A stretch of 64,000 bases of DNA from Natronorubrum aibiense. Its GTDB lineage: Archaea > Halobacteriota > Halobacteria > Halobacteriales > Natrialbaceae. Positions 50,399 through 58,847 of the stretch are shown piece by piece. Both the position numbers and the translations under genes were made by a program. The stretch's first letter is position 1, and every line of letters starts with the position of its first letter. The notes below the pieces were generated by a model. That model was not told the DNA's origin. It saw only the letters and a list, made by a program, of their open reading frames with translations, and ran no database searches. The stretch is from NCBI RefSeq assembly GCF_009392895.1, contig NZ_CP045488.1, positions 744,001-808,000 of the forward strand, read 5' to 3'.

Positions 50399-51232
50399 AT
50401 GACTAAAGGTTGCGTGAGCCGACGACGAATTCTACAGATCGGCGGCGGCCTCGTGGTGGTCAGTGGCGTTGGAGGTACTACGGCCGCCTCGAGTGACCAC
50501 GAAACGAACGACCAGCCAACCGATACCAGCTTCGGGACTCGAGTTGCACACCTCTCACCCGATGCACCCAACATCGACGTCTACGTCGACGGAGAGCGGG
50601 TCCGCGAGGGCATCTCGTACGGGACGGTCACCGACTACCGCGACCTCGAGCCTGGTACGTACATGGTCCAGGTCGTTCCCGCCGGTGAAGACCCGGCCGA
50701 AGCAGTGCTCGAGGAGACCGTCGAGGCCGGCGACGTGGACCCCACCCTCGACGGTCTCCTCGCAGTGGTCGGCGAAGTGGCCGCCGAAAACCAGCCCCTC
50801 GAGTCGCTGTTTCTCGATGACGACAACAGCCCGGTCGATTCGGGTACCGCTCGCGTTCGCGTCCTCCACGCCTCACCTGACGCGCCTGCGGTGGACGTCG
50901 TTACCGGTGAAAACGGGGACGCGCTGTTCGAGAACGTCGGGTTCGGCGAATCCAGCTACACCGAGGTCCCGGAGGGCGAGTATCCACTCGTCATCTATCC
51001 TGCGGGTGACCGAGAGACCAGCGTCTTCGAAATCGACGTTTCCCTCGCCGGAGGAACCGTCTACTCCGCGTTCGCGATTGGCTATCTCGAGCCGGAGAGA
51101 GCACCCGCCGATGAGCCGTTCGAGATACTCCTCACGGAGGATTCCCTTCCGGACGAAGAGGAGCCGAAAGAAGACGAACCCGAGAAAGAGTCTGAAAAGG
51201 AGGAGAAATTCGAGGACAAGAAAGCTACGTGA
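50399..51232 (+). CDS. secreted DUF4397 protein
   Basis: A 277-residue protein with a Tat signal (SRRRILQIGGGLVVVSGVGG) and two DUF4397 repeats, each opening with VAHLSPDAPNIDVYVDG or VLHASPDAPAVDVV. The C-terminus is a low-complexity Glu/Lys tail. DUF4397 proteins are surface or extracellular and of unknown function. The open frame extends to 50174, but ATG 50399 starts the signal. A single transcription unit after the GT39-like gene. Confidence 0.85.
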   Translation: MTKGCVSRRRILQIGGGLVVVSGVGGTTAASSDHETNDQPTDTSFGTRVAHLSPDAPNIDVYVDGERVREGISYGTVTDYRDLEPGTYMVQVVPAGEDPAEAVLEETVEAGDVDPTLDGLLAVVGEVAAENQPLESLFLDDDNSPVDSGTARVRVLHASPDAPAVDVVTGENGDALFENVGFGESSYTEVPEGEYPLVIYPAGDRETSVFEIDVSLAGGTVYSAFAIGYLEPERAPADEPFEILLTEDSLPDEEEPKEDEPEKESEKEEKFEDKKAT

Positions 51233-51289
51233 TACTGCCGGCTGCCCGTCGTGGAAAATTCTCGCTGCCATGTGGTAGTGAGTGTTTTC

Positions 51290-51705
51290 ACGCAGGTACA
51301 GCCGAACATATGAGCAAACACGATACGTTTGCGATGTTCGAAGAACTCGCAACTACACGAATGAGTGGATAGGAGAGCAGACACCAGCAAGCGGTGTGCC
51401 GAGTGTGGGTTCATCCACGATGATAATCGCCAAAGTCGAGATAGGTTTGAGTGCCAGCAGTGCGGGAATCAGAATCACGCCGACTACAACGCTGCCAAGA
51501 ACGTGGCAGACGTGTATCTCCGACGCGAGCAACAGTCCTCGCGTGGGAGGGGCGTCAGTCAATACGCCCTGAAGTCCGGGACGGTGACGCCGAGTCGGGG
51601 ATACACCCCGTACTCTGACGAGTCAGAGGCCGAGTCCACGGACAAGCCCCACCCTCAACGAAGCGAGCGCGTCAGCGCGAGCGAGTAGGGTGGGGTAGTT
51701 GACCA
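51290..51705 (+). mobile_element. tnpB: TnpB zinc-finger remnant (IS1341-type)
   Basis: From about 51365 the frame gives DTSKRCAECGFIHDDNRQSR and CQQCGNQNHADYNAAKNV, the TnpB zinc finger and last RuvC Asp region, then a Ser-rich tail to the stop at 51686-51688. Upstream coding is broken (TAG at 51370-51372 in another frame). The end sequence GGGTGGGGTAGTTGACC follows at 51687-51704. Cannot encode an active nuclease. Confidence 0.8.
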
Positions 51706-51720
51706 GAGCCAAAAAACCGG

Positions 51721-52491
51721 TTACTGTTTCGGTCGATGCGGCAGTTCTCGAAGCCGTTCCTCGAGCGAGACTTTGACGATGGATCGTGCGATCTCGAGGC
51801 CACCTTTCAGCGGGTCCAGTTTCGTCTGCCCGGCACGCTCGCGGTACGCGATCGGGTGCTCGCGAACGTCGTAGTTCCGCATCAGCGGACGAATCAGCAG
51901 TTCCGCGGAGAGGCCGGTGTTTTCGGTCCACTCGATCGATTCGACGACTTCGCGACGGTAGGCGCGCATCCCGGTCGTCGTATCGTGAACGCGGGTGCCC
52001 ATCAGAACGCTCGCGACCGCGGCGAACGCGTGGTTCCCGAAGCGGTTGAACGCCGGCATCGCGTCGGCCCCGTGGTAGAGGCGGTCGCCGCTGACGACGT
52101 CGTAGCCGTCGTTGATCAACGAGAGGAACTCGGGTAACTGCTCCATCGGGTACGTGTCGTCACAGTCGGTGGTGACGACGATCGGCCGGTCGGGCGCTAA
52201 GATCGCCGCGCGAACGGCGACACCGTAGCCCTGCGGTTGCTGTTCGATGACGGTCGCGCCGTGCTCGCGAGCGATTTCGGGTGTGCGGTCCGAAGAACCG
52301 TCGACGCAGACGATCTCGGCCTTGCCGTCGGTGACGTCCTCGATGTCCGAGAGCACCTTGCCGATCGCTTCCTCCTCGTTGTAGGTCCCCATGACGACGC
52401 TGACGTCCTCAAAGGTGTACCGGTCGTCCTCGCTGGTCCTGTCTGTTTCGTCGGTTGTTGCCGTCATCTCGGGCTGATCCCCACTGCTCAT
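51721..52491 (-). CDS. GT2 polyprenyl-phosphate glycosyltransferase
   Basis: A 256-residue family 2 glycosyltransferase of the dolichol-phosphate mannose/glucose synthase type. VSVVMGTYNEEEAIGKVL (about 30-47), CVDGSSDRTPEIA, TTDCDDTYP (the metal-binding D-x-D region, about 108) and FNRFGNHAFAAVASVLMGTRVHDTTTGMRAYRR are diagnostic. No transmembrane region, so it is like the GT2 half of AglD; the UPF0104 protein encoded at 44457 could serve as the missing membrane half. Iron box 4 lies just upstream of its ATG. Confidence 0.88.
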   Translation of the reverse strand: MSSGDQPEMTATTDETDRTSEDDRYTFEDVSVVMGTYNEEEAIGKVLSDIEDVTDGKAEIVCVDGSSDRTPEIAREHGATVIEQQPQGYGVAVRAAILAPDRPIVVTTDCDDTYPMEQLPEFLSLINDGYDVVSGDRLYHGADAMPAFNRFGNHAFAAVASVLMGTRVHDTTTGMRAYRREVVESIEWTENTGLSAELLIRPLMRNYDVREHPIAYRERAGQTKLDPLKGGLEIARSIVKVSLEERLRELPHRPKQ

Positions 52492-52521
52492 TGGCGGTAC
52501 TCGCTTCCGACAGTATTTATA

Positions 52522-52541
52522 TTTTTAGGTTTGCCTAAAAC
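52522..52541. promoter_or_regulatory. iron box 4 (DtxR/IdeR-like)
   Basis: TTTTTAGGTTTGCCTAAAAC, about 31 bases upstream of the GT2 start on the minus strand and next to its TATA-like AATATAAATA. Confidence 0.8.
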
Positions 52542-52574
52542 ACGGGGCTGGTTTGGATAGAGAAATGACGGCCG

Positions 52575-54212
52575 CTACAGCGTTTCGTGGACGTGCTCGG
52601 CAGTCTTCAGCGCGAGTGCGGCGATCGTCAGCGTTGGATTCATCGCCCCGCCAGTTGGGAAGACGCTGCTCGAGGCTATCCAGCAGTTCTCTATGTCGTG
52701 GGTCCGCAGGTTGGGGCCAACGACGCTCTCGGCGGGATCGTCGCCCATCCGGGTCGTCCCCATGTGGTGGTAGGCCGGCCCCGTCTCGTCGGGACCGACC
52801 TGCCAGGTGAGGTCCGCGCCGAGTTCCTCGAGGACTCGCTCTTGAATCTCGTTGACGCGTTCGATCGTCCGGAGTGCGCGGTCGTCGACTGTCCAGTGGA
52901 CGTCCGGGACCGGATTCCCCCGATCGTCGGTCGTGTCGAAATTGAGTCCGACGTAGCTGTCTTCCTGTGGGAGTTGTTCGACCAGTCCGCCCATCCCGAT
53001 GTGGGTGCCGTACTCGGAGCGGAGTCGTTCGAGCAACTCGTCGCCCCAGTCATCACCGGTCAGTGCCAGCTCGACCGGCGAGGGGCCGTCGTAGTTGAAG
53101 AACTCGAGTTTGAACGGCGCGTACTCCTCGTCGGCGTCGTCGTAGAACTGGTGGGACTCGCTGGTCAGGAAGCCGACGTGGTTCTGCCGGGTCGGCTCGT
53201 CGAGGACGCCGCCCGTCCCCGCAAAGAGGTGATCCATGAAGAACTTCCCGACGAGGCCGCTCGAGTTGGCTAGCCCGTCAGGGTACTGATCCGACTCGGA
53301 GAGCAAGAGGAGACGCGGCGTCTCGACGCCGCCGCAGGCGATCACGAAGGCGTCGGCTTCCTGCCGGTGCTCTTCGCCATCGGGCGTTGCGTAGACGGCA
53401 GCCTCGATCGAATCGGCGTCGTGTTCGAGCCGTTGGACTGGCGCGCGGTCGATCACTGTTGCGCCGTGTCGTTCGGCACGCTCGATGTGGACAGTCGCGT
53501 CGTACTTCGCACCGGAAGGACAGACCGGCTGGCAGGTTCCGTAGCCCACACAGGCGCTCCGGTCGTCGTAGGCTTCGGAGTTCCGGGCGTTCGGAACGGA
53601 GTGCATCGCGATCTCGAGTTCGTCGCAAGCCTCGGCGAATAGGCCGTCGCTGTAGGAGGGGCGAAAGGCCGGCATCGGATGAGGCTCCTCGCGGGGCGGC
53701 GCGAACGGATTGTCATCGTCCCCGGCGACGCCCAGTTCTCGCTCCGCCGCGGCGTAGTACGGCTGCAAGTCCGCATAGTCGATCGGCCAGTCTGTGCCAA
53801 CTCCACGGACGCTCTCGGAGGCGAAATCGTCTTCGTGGAGCCGCATCACCATCCCCTGCCAGTGGAGCGTCGAACCGCCGACACCCTTGACACGGGCGTG
53901 GTTCAGTGGGTAGAACCAGTCGCCCGATGCCGCGTGCGCGTCCCGCTCCGGATCACCGTCCCAGACAGCCGGCCGGTCGTAGGCGGGGCGGATCGCTCGT
54001 TCCTGTCTGGCGAGCCTATCTGCCGGATCGAACCGCGGCCCGGCCTCGAGGACGACGACCGCACGGCCGGCCTCGGCGAGTCGGTCCGCGACGATCCCGC
54101 CCGCCGGGCCTGCTCCAATCACACAGACTTCGGCGTCCACGACGGGCGTGCGATCAGCGTCTGACTCGGATTCGGCCCCCGCTGATTCGGCGGGAGGACG
54201 GTCCCAACTCAC
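52575..54212 (-). CDS. GMC-family flavin oxidoreductase
   Basis: A 545-residue FAD enzyme of the glucose-methanol-choline family, of the gluconate-2-dehydrogenase large-subunit type. VCVIGAGPAGGIVADRLAEAG (about 27-47) binds FAD; GGSTLHWQGM is the second FAD motif; PVCPSGAKYD hints at a Cys pair (CVGYGTCQPVC) as in gluconate dehydrogenases; HHMGTTRMG and NPTLTIAALALKTAEH hold the C-terminal signature with the active-site His/Asn. The start is GTG 54212, overlapping the TGA of the preceding gene; the open frame upstream is only a shadow of that gene. Substrate not known. Confidence 0.88.
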   Translation of the reverse strand: MSWDRPPAESAGAESESDADRTPVVDAEVCVIGAGPAGGIVADRLAEAGRAVVVLEAGPRFDPADRLARQERAIRPAYDRPAVWDGDPERDAHAASGDWFYPLNHARVKGVGGSTLHWQGMVMRLHEDDFASESVRGVGTDWPIDYADLQPYYAAAERELGVAGDDDNPFAPPREEPHPMPAFRPSYSDGLFAEACDELEIAMHSVPNARNSEAYDDRSACVGYGTCQPVCPSGAKYDATVHIERAERHGATVIDRAPVQRLEHDADSIEAAVYATPDGEEHRQEADAFVIACGGVETPRLLLLSESDQYPDGLANSSGLVGKFFMDHLFAGTGGVLDEPTRQNHVGFLTSESHQFYDDADEEYAPFKLEFFNYDGPSPVELALTGDDWGDELLERLRSEYGTHIGMGGLVEQLPQEDSYVGLNFDTTDDRGNPVPDVHWTVDDRALRTIERVNEIQERVLEELGADLTWQVGPDETGPAYHHMGTTRMGDDPAESVVGPNLRTHDIENCWIASSSVFPTGGAMNPTLTIAALALKTAEHVHETL

Positions 54213-54745
54213 GCGTCTGGCCCCCGGTGATAGGTGTCGAGTCCGCCCGCGTGGCCCTGCGGATTCTCGATACCGACGAGTTCTCCGCCCGTCGGCGAGG
54301 CGTACAGCGCCAGTAGGAGTTCGTTGACGACGTAGTACCGCACCCGCTGGGCAGTCGTCCCCGCCGGTTCCTCCGCGGCGGCGTCCGAACCGATTTCCCG
54401 GAGGAACTGGTCGCAATCCTGTACGGACAGCGCTGCGAAGCCGTCGCCGTACCACGCCGTAGCGAGTTCGTCAAGTGTCGCAATCGTCGCCTCGAGTTCG
54501 ACAGCGTGGGCGCGGTTCTCGAGTCGTCCTTCGAGGAACGTCTCGACGAACGTCGCTGTACCGGTTATTTCGCTGGGATATACGACTTCGGCAGCCGCGA
54601 CCAGCGCCTCGCGAATCCGTTCGGTGTCGACGTCGTGGTCGTCCTCATCGGGACCGGTCGCTGTCGGCGCCGCACAACCCGCCAGCGTCCCGCCAGCGCC
54701 GAGGGTGGCCAGCGCGGCGACCGCATCCCGTCTGGTCAGCTCCAT
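54209..54745 (-). CDS. gluconate 2-dehydrogenase subunit 3 family protein
   Basis: A 178-residue exported small subunit with a Tat-type lipoprotein signal (LTRRDAVAALATLGAGGTLAGC). ALVAAAEVVYPSEITGTATFV is the family opening. It assembles with the GMC subunit encoded right after it (GTGA overlap), so the complex is probably exported by the Tat route as one unit. Iron box 5 stands 9 bases before the ATG 54745, so the pair is probably induced by iron limitation. Confidence 0.85.
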   Translation of the reverse strand: MELTRRDAVAALATLGAGGTLAGCAAPTATGPDEDDHDVDTERIREALVAAAEVVYPSEITGTATFVETFLEGRLENRAHAVELEATIATLDELATAWYGDGFAALSVQDCDQFLREIGSDAAAEEPAGTTAQRVRYYVVNELLLALYASPTGGELVGIENPQGHAGGLDTYHRGPDA

Positions 54746-54753
54746 GCGAAGGG

Positions 54754-54770
54754 ATTAGGTAGACCTAAAA
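54754..54770. promoter_or_regulatory. iron box 5 (DtxR/IdeR-like)
   Basis: ATTAGGTAGACCTAAAA between the divergent subunit-3 gene and the iron permease gene; it is much closer to the former. Confidence 0.75.
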
Positions 54771-54965
54771 CATATATTCGTTGGAACGTGGTGTGACGGC
54801 GACGACTGATCCCGCACGCCGAGACCGCTGGCGTTCGGTCCGATGTCCGTGCTACGGACGCGAACAGTCGGCCGCGAACCGTCACTTATTCCCTGATGTC
54901 GGTCCGACTATCGCAACAGTCGCTATCGACCGCACCCAACTACCGCACATTACCGTGACCCCCCT

Positions 54966-56600
54966 ATGAAATCGCTCCTCTCACGACGGCGCGAAATGAC
55001 CGATGGATCGCCGCTCGGACTACTGCTCTTGTCTGGAGCTATCGCCGTGACCGTCCTGTTCCCGCTCACGTACCTCGTCTTCAAAGCGACGACCGTCGAC
55101 ATGGCCCGGCTCTGGGCGATGCTCGTCCGACCGCAAACCGCGACCATCGTTACGAACAGCCTCCTGCTAATGATCGGCGTCACCGTCCTCTCGGTGCTGA
55201 TCGGCGTCCCGTTGGCGTGGCTTACCGTCCAGACGAACCTTCCGTTCCGCCGGTTTTGGTCCGTTATCGTCGCCCTGCCGCTGGTCGTTCCGAGTTACAT
55301 CGGTGCGTTCGCCTTCGTCTCTGCATTTGGCCCCCAAGGCGAGTTCCAGTCGATCCTCGAACCTCTCGGCATCCAACAACTGCCGGAGATTTACGGACTC
55401 CCCGGCGCCATACTCGTCATTACGCTCTATACCTATCCGTACGTCTATCTGACCGTGCGGGCCGGCCTACTGTCGTTCGACACGACGCTGCTTGATGCCG
55501 CTCGAACTCTGAACCACAACACGTGGATGGCCTTCCGTCGCGTGACGTTCCCACAGATCCGGCCCGCCGTCGTCGCTGGCGGATTACTCGCAGCACTCTA
55601 CGCCATTTCCGACTTCGGGACCCCGGCGATCATGCGCTTGCCGGTTTTCACCCAACAGATCTACGTCGAATACCGCTCTTTCGGCCGGGACTACGCGGCA
55701 TTCCTCTCGCTGCAACTGCTCCTCATCGTCCTCGTCGTTCTCGTCCTCGAGTGGTGGATCCGACCCGATCAGACACTTCAGGGCGACGGCTCAGAGGGGG
55801 CGAGTGACCCCGTCGTCGACCTCGGTCGCTGGCGATGGCCAGCAACGATACTGCCTGCCGGTGTGACCGGAATCGCGCTGCTGGTCCCGCTGTGGATTCT
55901 CGGACTCTGGCTCGTGACCGCCGATCCGGACGCGCGACCGGAACTCGCGTTCGAACTCGAGTACGCCCTCAACTCGGTGATGGTTGCCGGCGCAGCTGCA
56001 CTCGTGGCTGTGCTCGTCGCGCTTCCGGTCGCATACCTCGCGGCCAGACACGAGTCGCCGCTGTCGACGATTTTCGAGCGATCGACGTACGTCGGCTTTG
56101 CCGTCCCGGGCATCGTTCTCGGCCTCGCGCTCGTCTCGTTCGCGACGGCCTACGAGACCGTCCGCCAGACGTACGACCTCACCATCCTGCCGGCACTCTA
56201 CCATACCATTCCGTTGCTGATATTCGCGTACGTCGTCCGCTTTATGCCCCAAGCGGTCGGCTCGATCCGAACCACGACACTGCAGGTCGACTCGAAGTTG
56301 GTCGAAGCCGCCCACACGCTCGGCGAGACGCCGCTTCGTGCGTTCCGAAAGGTGACGCTCCCGCTGATCGCACCGGGTGTCACCGCCGGTGCAGCCCTCG
56401 TCTTCCTGACGACGATGAAGGAGCTTCCAGCGACCTTGCTCCTGCGGCCGACCGGGTTCGAAACCCTTGTTACGATCATCTGGCGCGCTCAAGGCGAAGC
56501 GTTCTTCCAGTACGCCGTGATTCCCGCACTGTTGTTGCTCGTCGTCTCCGGGCTTTCCCTGCTCGTACTCCTCTCACAGGGCGGCAAAGAAGGACTCTGA
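54966..56600 (+). CDS. Fe(III) ABC transporter permease, fused two-domain type
   Basis: A 544-residue permease of the FbpB/SfuB family with about 12 helices in two homologous halves. Each half carries an EAA-type loop contacting the ATPase: LLDAARTLNHNTWMAFRRVTFPQI (near residue 178) and LVEAAHTLGETPLRAFRKVTLPLI (near 440). It fits the ferric binding lipoprotein encoded at 46784. No ATPase gene follows within the window; the next genes are a stress protein and a toxin-antitoxin pair. Start ATG 54966. Confidence 0.92.
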   Translation: MKSLLSRRREMTDGSPLGLLLLSGAIAVTVLFPLTYLVFKATTVDMARLWAMLVRPQTATIVTNSLLLMIGVTVLSVLIGVPLAWLTVQTNLPFRRFWSVIVALPLVVPSYIGAFAFVSAFGPQGEFQSILEPLGIQQLPEIYGLPGAILVITLYTYPYVYLTVRAGLLSFDTTLLDAARTLNHNTWMAFRRVTFPQIRPAVVAGGLLAALYAISDFGTPAIMRLPVFTQQIYVEYRSFGRDYAAFLSLQLLLIVLVVLVLEWWIRPDQTLQGDGSEGASDPVVDLGRWRWPATILPAGVTGIALLVPLWILGLWLVTADPDARPELAFELEYALNSVMVAGAAALVAVLVALPVAYLAARHESPLSTIFERSTYVGFAVPGIVLGLALVSFATAYETVRQTYDLTILPALYHTIPLLIFAYVVRFMPQAVGSIRTTTLQVDSKLVEAAHTLGETPLRAFRKVTLPLIAPGVTAGAALVFLTTMKELPATLLLRPTGFETLVTIIWRAQGEAFFQYAVIPALLLLVVSGLSLLVLLSQGGKEGL

Positions 56601-56697
56601 CCAGGGCGAGCACCTTTCGGGGCTTGCCCCCGAGGGACGTCACACCTGCGCGGTCAAGTACGTGGTTCGCTCTGTTCGAATCGTTTTGAACGGGATC

Positions 56698-57168
56698 TCA
56701 TCTGACGATCATGACGGGTGTCGAGGCTCGCTTGACGACGGTTTCCGCGACGCTGCCCAGCAGGAATCGTTCCGCTCCCGATCGACAGTGACTACCCATC
56801 ACGATTCTGTCGACGTCGTGTTCGTCACTGTACTCGAGGATCACGTCCGCCGGCTTTCCGAACTCGAGGACGGTTTCGATCTCGGTGTCGGAGTCGGCCG
56901 CGAGTTCGCGAGCCTCGTCGAAGACTTCCTCGGCGTTTTCCTCGGCCTGTTCGTGCCACTCGCGCCAGTATTCGATCGACACCGTACCGGGTGGTGCGCC
57001 GTCGTGAAACTGCGGGCGCATCACGTCGATGATGCCGAGTCCCGATCCGATAGGATCCATGACGTGTAAGACCGTGATGGACGCGTCGGGATAATCCGTT
57101 AACGCCACCTCCAGTGCTTTCGTCGAAAGCGGTGAGCCCTCGGTCGGAACGAGTATGCTCAATGTCAT
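56698..57168 (-). CDS. universal stress protein (UspA family)
   Basis: A 156-residue UspA-fold protein. ILVPTEGSPLSTKALEVAL opens the domain and GSHCRSGAERFLLGSVAETVVKRASTPVMIV closes it with the G-2x-G-9x-G-S/T ATP-binding pattern (here MGSHCRSGAERFLLGSVAE). ATG 57168 gives the family start MTLSILVP; the open frame upstream is not conserved. Confidence 0.93.
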   Translation of the reverse strand: MTLSILVPTEGSPLSTKALEVALTDYPDASITVLHVMDPIGSGLGIIDVMRPQFHDGAPPGTVSIEYWREWHEQAEENAEEVFDEARELAADSDTEIETVLEFGKPADVILEYSDEHDVDRIVMGSHCRSGAERFLLGSVAETVVKRASTPVMIVR

Positions 57169-57368
57169 ATACTGCCGAACGACTGCGAGGAAGAAATAGC
57201 CACAGGGGCGGATCTGTATCGGGCGCTTTGAGTGTGTCGTGGTGCGTCGCAGTCGTTCGTCACGGCTCTTCAACGACTAATGGACCAACTTGGCGGCGTA
57301 AGACGCCTGCGTACAAGGATATGATTTCACCGGAAAACACATTATTCTGTGTACCCATAGGAACCTGT

Positions 57369-57599
57369 ATGCCCAGTATCACGGTCAACGTAGATAACGA
57401 GCTCAAAGAGCGAATGGAAAATCATCCGGAGATCAACTGGAGTGAGGTTACGCGCCAAGCCATTCAAGAGAAAATTGAGGCACTCGAAATGATGGACGAA
57501 CTCACTAGTGAAAGTAAGCTCACCGAGCGCGACGTTCAGGAAATTGCCAATAAGATTAACGAACAAGGGCGTAAGCGCGTCGAAGAAGAGTCAGCGTAG
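57369..57599 (+). CDS. antitoxin of a VapBC-type pair
   Basis: A 76-residue protein: MPSITVNVDNELKERMENHP is a ribbon-helix-helix N-terminus, followed by WSEVTRQAIQEKIEALEMMD and a charged C-terminal helix that probably wraps the toxin. The open frame extends much further upstream but ATG 57369 fits the family. Nine bases separate it from the PIN toxin gene. It should bind the toxin and repress the shared promoter near 57325-57350. Confidence 0.85.
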   Translation: MPSITVNVDNELKERMENHPEINWSEVTRQAIQEKIEALEMMDELTSESKLTERDVQEIANKINEQGRKRVEEESA

Positions 57600-57608
57600 A
57601 CTCGACGA

Positions 57609-58025
57609 ATGAAGCTGGTCATTGACGCTAACGTCGTTATATCTGCACTCATTGCTAATTCGAAAACAAGGGAACTCATCGTCACACTCGAACCAGAGCT
57701 CTTGACACCCGCCTTTGTTTATGACGAAATCGAGAATTATGAAGGGCTGATCGTGGACAAATCTGGAATGAAGCCGGATCGAGTAGCACAGTTCATCGAC
57801 CTCTTGTTCCAGTACATTGAGGTCGTTCCTGCCGACGACTTCTATCCGGCTATCGAAACAGCAGAAGCGAAAATCAGTGATACTGATCCTGACGATGTGT
57901 TGTACCTCGCATGTGCGATCGCCAGTGATGCTGCTATCTGGAGTGACGATTCTGACTTCAACGAACAGAACCTAGTCGAGACGTACTCGACGAGTGATGT
58001 AATCAACTCATTTGAAACGCTCTAA
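57609..58025 (+). CDS. vapC: PIN-domain toxin (VapC-type)
   Basis: A 138-residue PIN ribonuclease. The acidic active-site residues are seen as VIDANVVISALI (Asp 6), YDEIENYE (Glu near 40), DTDPDDVLYLACAI (Asp near 94-95) and IWSDDSDF (Asp near 113-116). The FVYDEI / DLLFQYIEVVP pattern is that of the archaeal VapC group putative toxins. Paired with the upstream antitoxin; AT-richer than its surroundings, as often in mobile toxin-antitoxin units. Confidence 0.88.
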   Translation: MKLVIDANVVISALIANSKTRELIVTLEPELLTPAFVYDEIENYEGLIVDKSGMKPDRVAQFIDLLFQYIEVVPADDFYPAIETAEAKISDTDPDDVLYLACAIASDAAIWSDDSDFNEQNLVETYSTSDVINSFETL

Positions 58026-58147
58026 CTCGGCAGATCTGTCTCTCAGCTTCACTCTGAAGTTAGCCCATAGTCGTGTGACCGAAACGCGTGGTGGATGTAG
58101 CTTGGTCTGTCGAGAGTTTAATACACCTAATTGTTGAATAGTTACGT

Positions 58148-58834
58148 ATGTCCGATACCTCTGTTATCGACCCTGAAACTGACGACTGGTTAACCCTTGA
58201 TCAGGACGAGGAGATTATCTGGTCCGGGAAACTTCATGAGAGTAGTCTGATCCCCGCACTCATCATTGGTCTGCCTTTAGCCCTCGTCCTCGTTGGGTTA
58301 TTCATCATCGCGGGGGCCTATCTTCACCGTGAGAATACGCAGTACGTTGTGACGACCGATGGACTGTATAAGAAGACGGGAATTCTCTCTCGTGATGTCC
58401 AGCGCATCGATTTCGGCAAGGTCCAGAACACCTCTTACAGTCAAGGGTTTTTCGGCTCCCAGTTCGGCTACGGAAACGTCGATATCTCGACTGCTGGCGG
58501 GTCCGGTATCGAGATGCAGTTCCAGTCGGTGCCTGAACCACGTGAGGTTCAGGAACTCATCAACAAGCGCGTGAAAGCTAGTCGTGGTAAATCCACGGAA
58601 TCCAGCGAAACCAAGCGTGATGTGCTTGATGAGATTCTTATCGAACTCAAGGAGATTCACTCTACTCTCGAGGCACAACAGGAGACTGTGGGCGACACCT
58701 CGGCCACACTGTCCAATATCGGTAATTCAGAAAAGCGGCATTCGACTAGCGAGAATGACTCCGAATTGAACGAGTCTGAGGGTACCGAACAAGCTACTGA
58801 GGCCTCCGAAACCGACCAAGGATCAAACCGATGA
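58148..58834 (+). CDS. bacterial-PH-domain membrane protein 1
   Basis: A 228-residue protein with a membrane hairpin (about residues 35-60), a bPH2 (DUF304/YdbS-like) domain (TQYVVTTDGLYKKTGILSRDVQRIDFGKVQNTSYSQG, about 64-140) and a helical C-terminal coiled region (LDEILIELKEIHSTLEAQQE). The function of bPH2 proteins is poorly known; membrane or envelope integrity is suspected. The next gene, 13 bases downstream, is its paralogue. Confidence 0.85.
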   Translation: MSDTSVIDPETDDWLTLDQDEEIIWSGKLHESSLIPALIIGLPLALVLVGLFIIAGAYLHRENTQYVVTTDGLYKKTGILSRDVQRIDFGKVQNTSYSQGFFGSQFGYGNVDISTAGGSGIEMQFQSVPEPREVQELINKRVKASRGKSTESSETKRDVLDEILIELKEIHSTLEAQQETVGDTSATLSNIGNSEKRHSTSENDSELNESEGTEQATEASETDQGSNR

Positions 58835-58847
58835 ACGGTAGACAACA

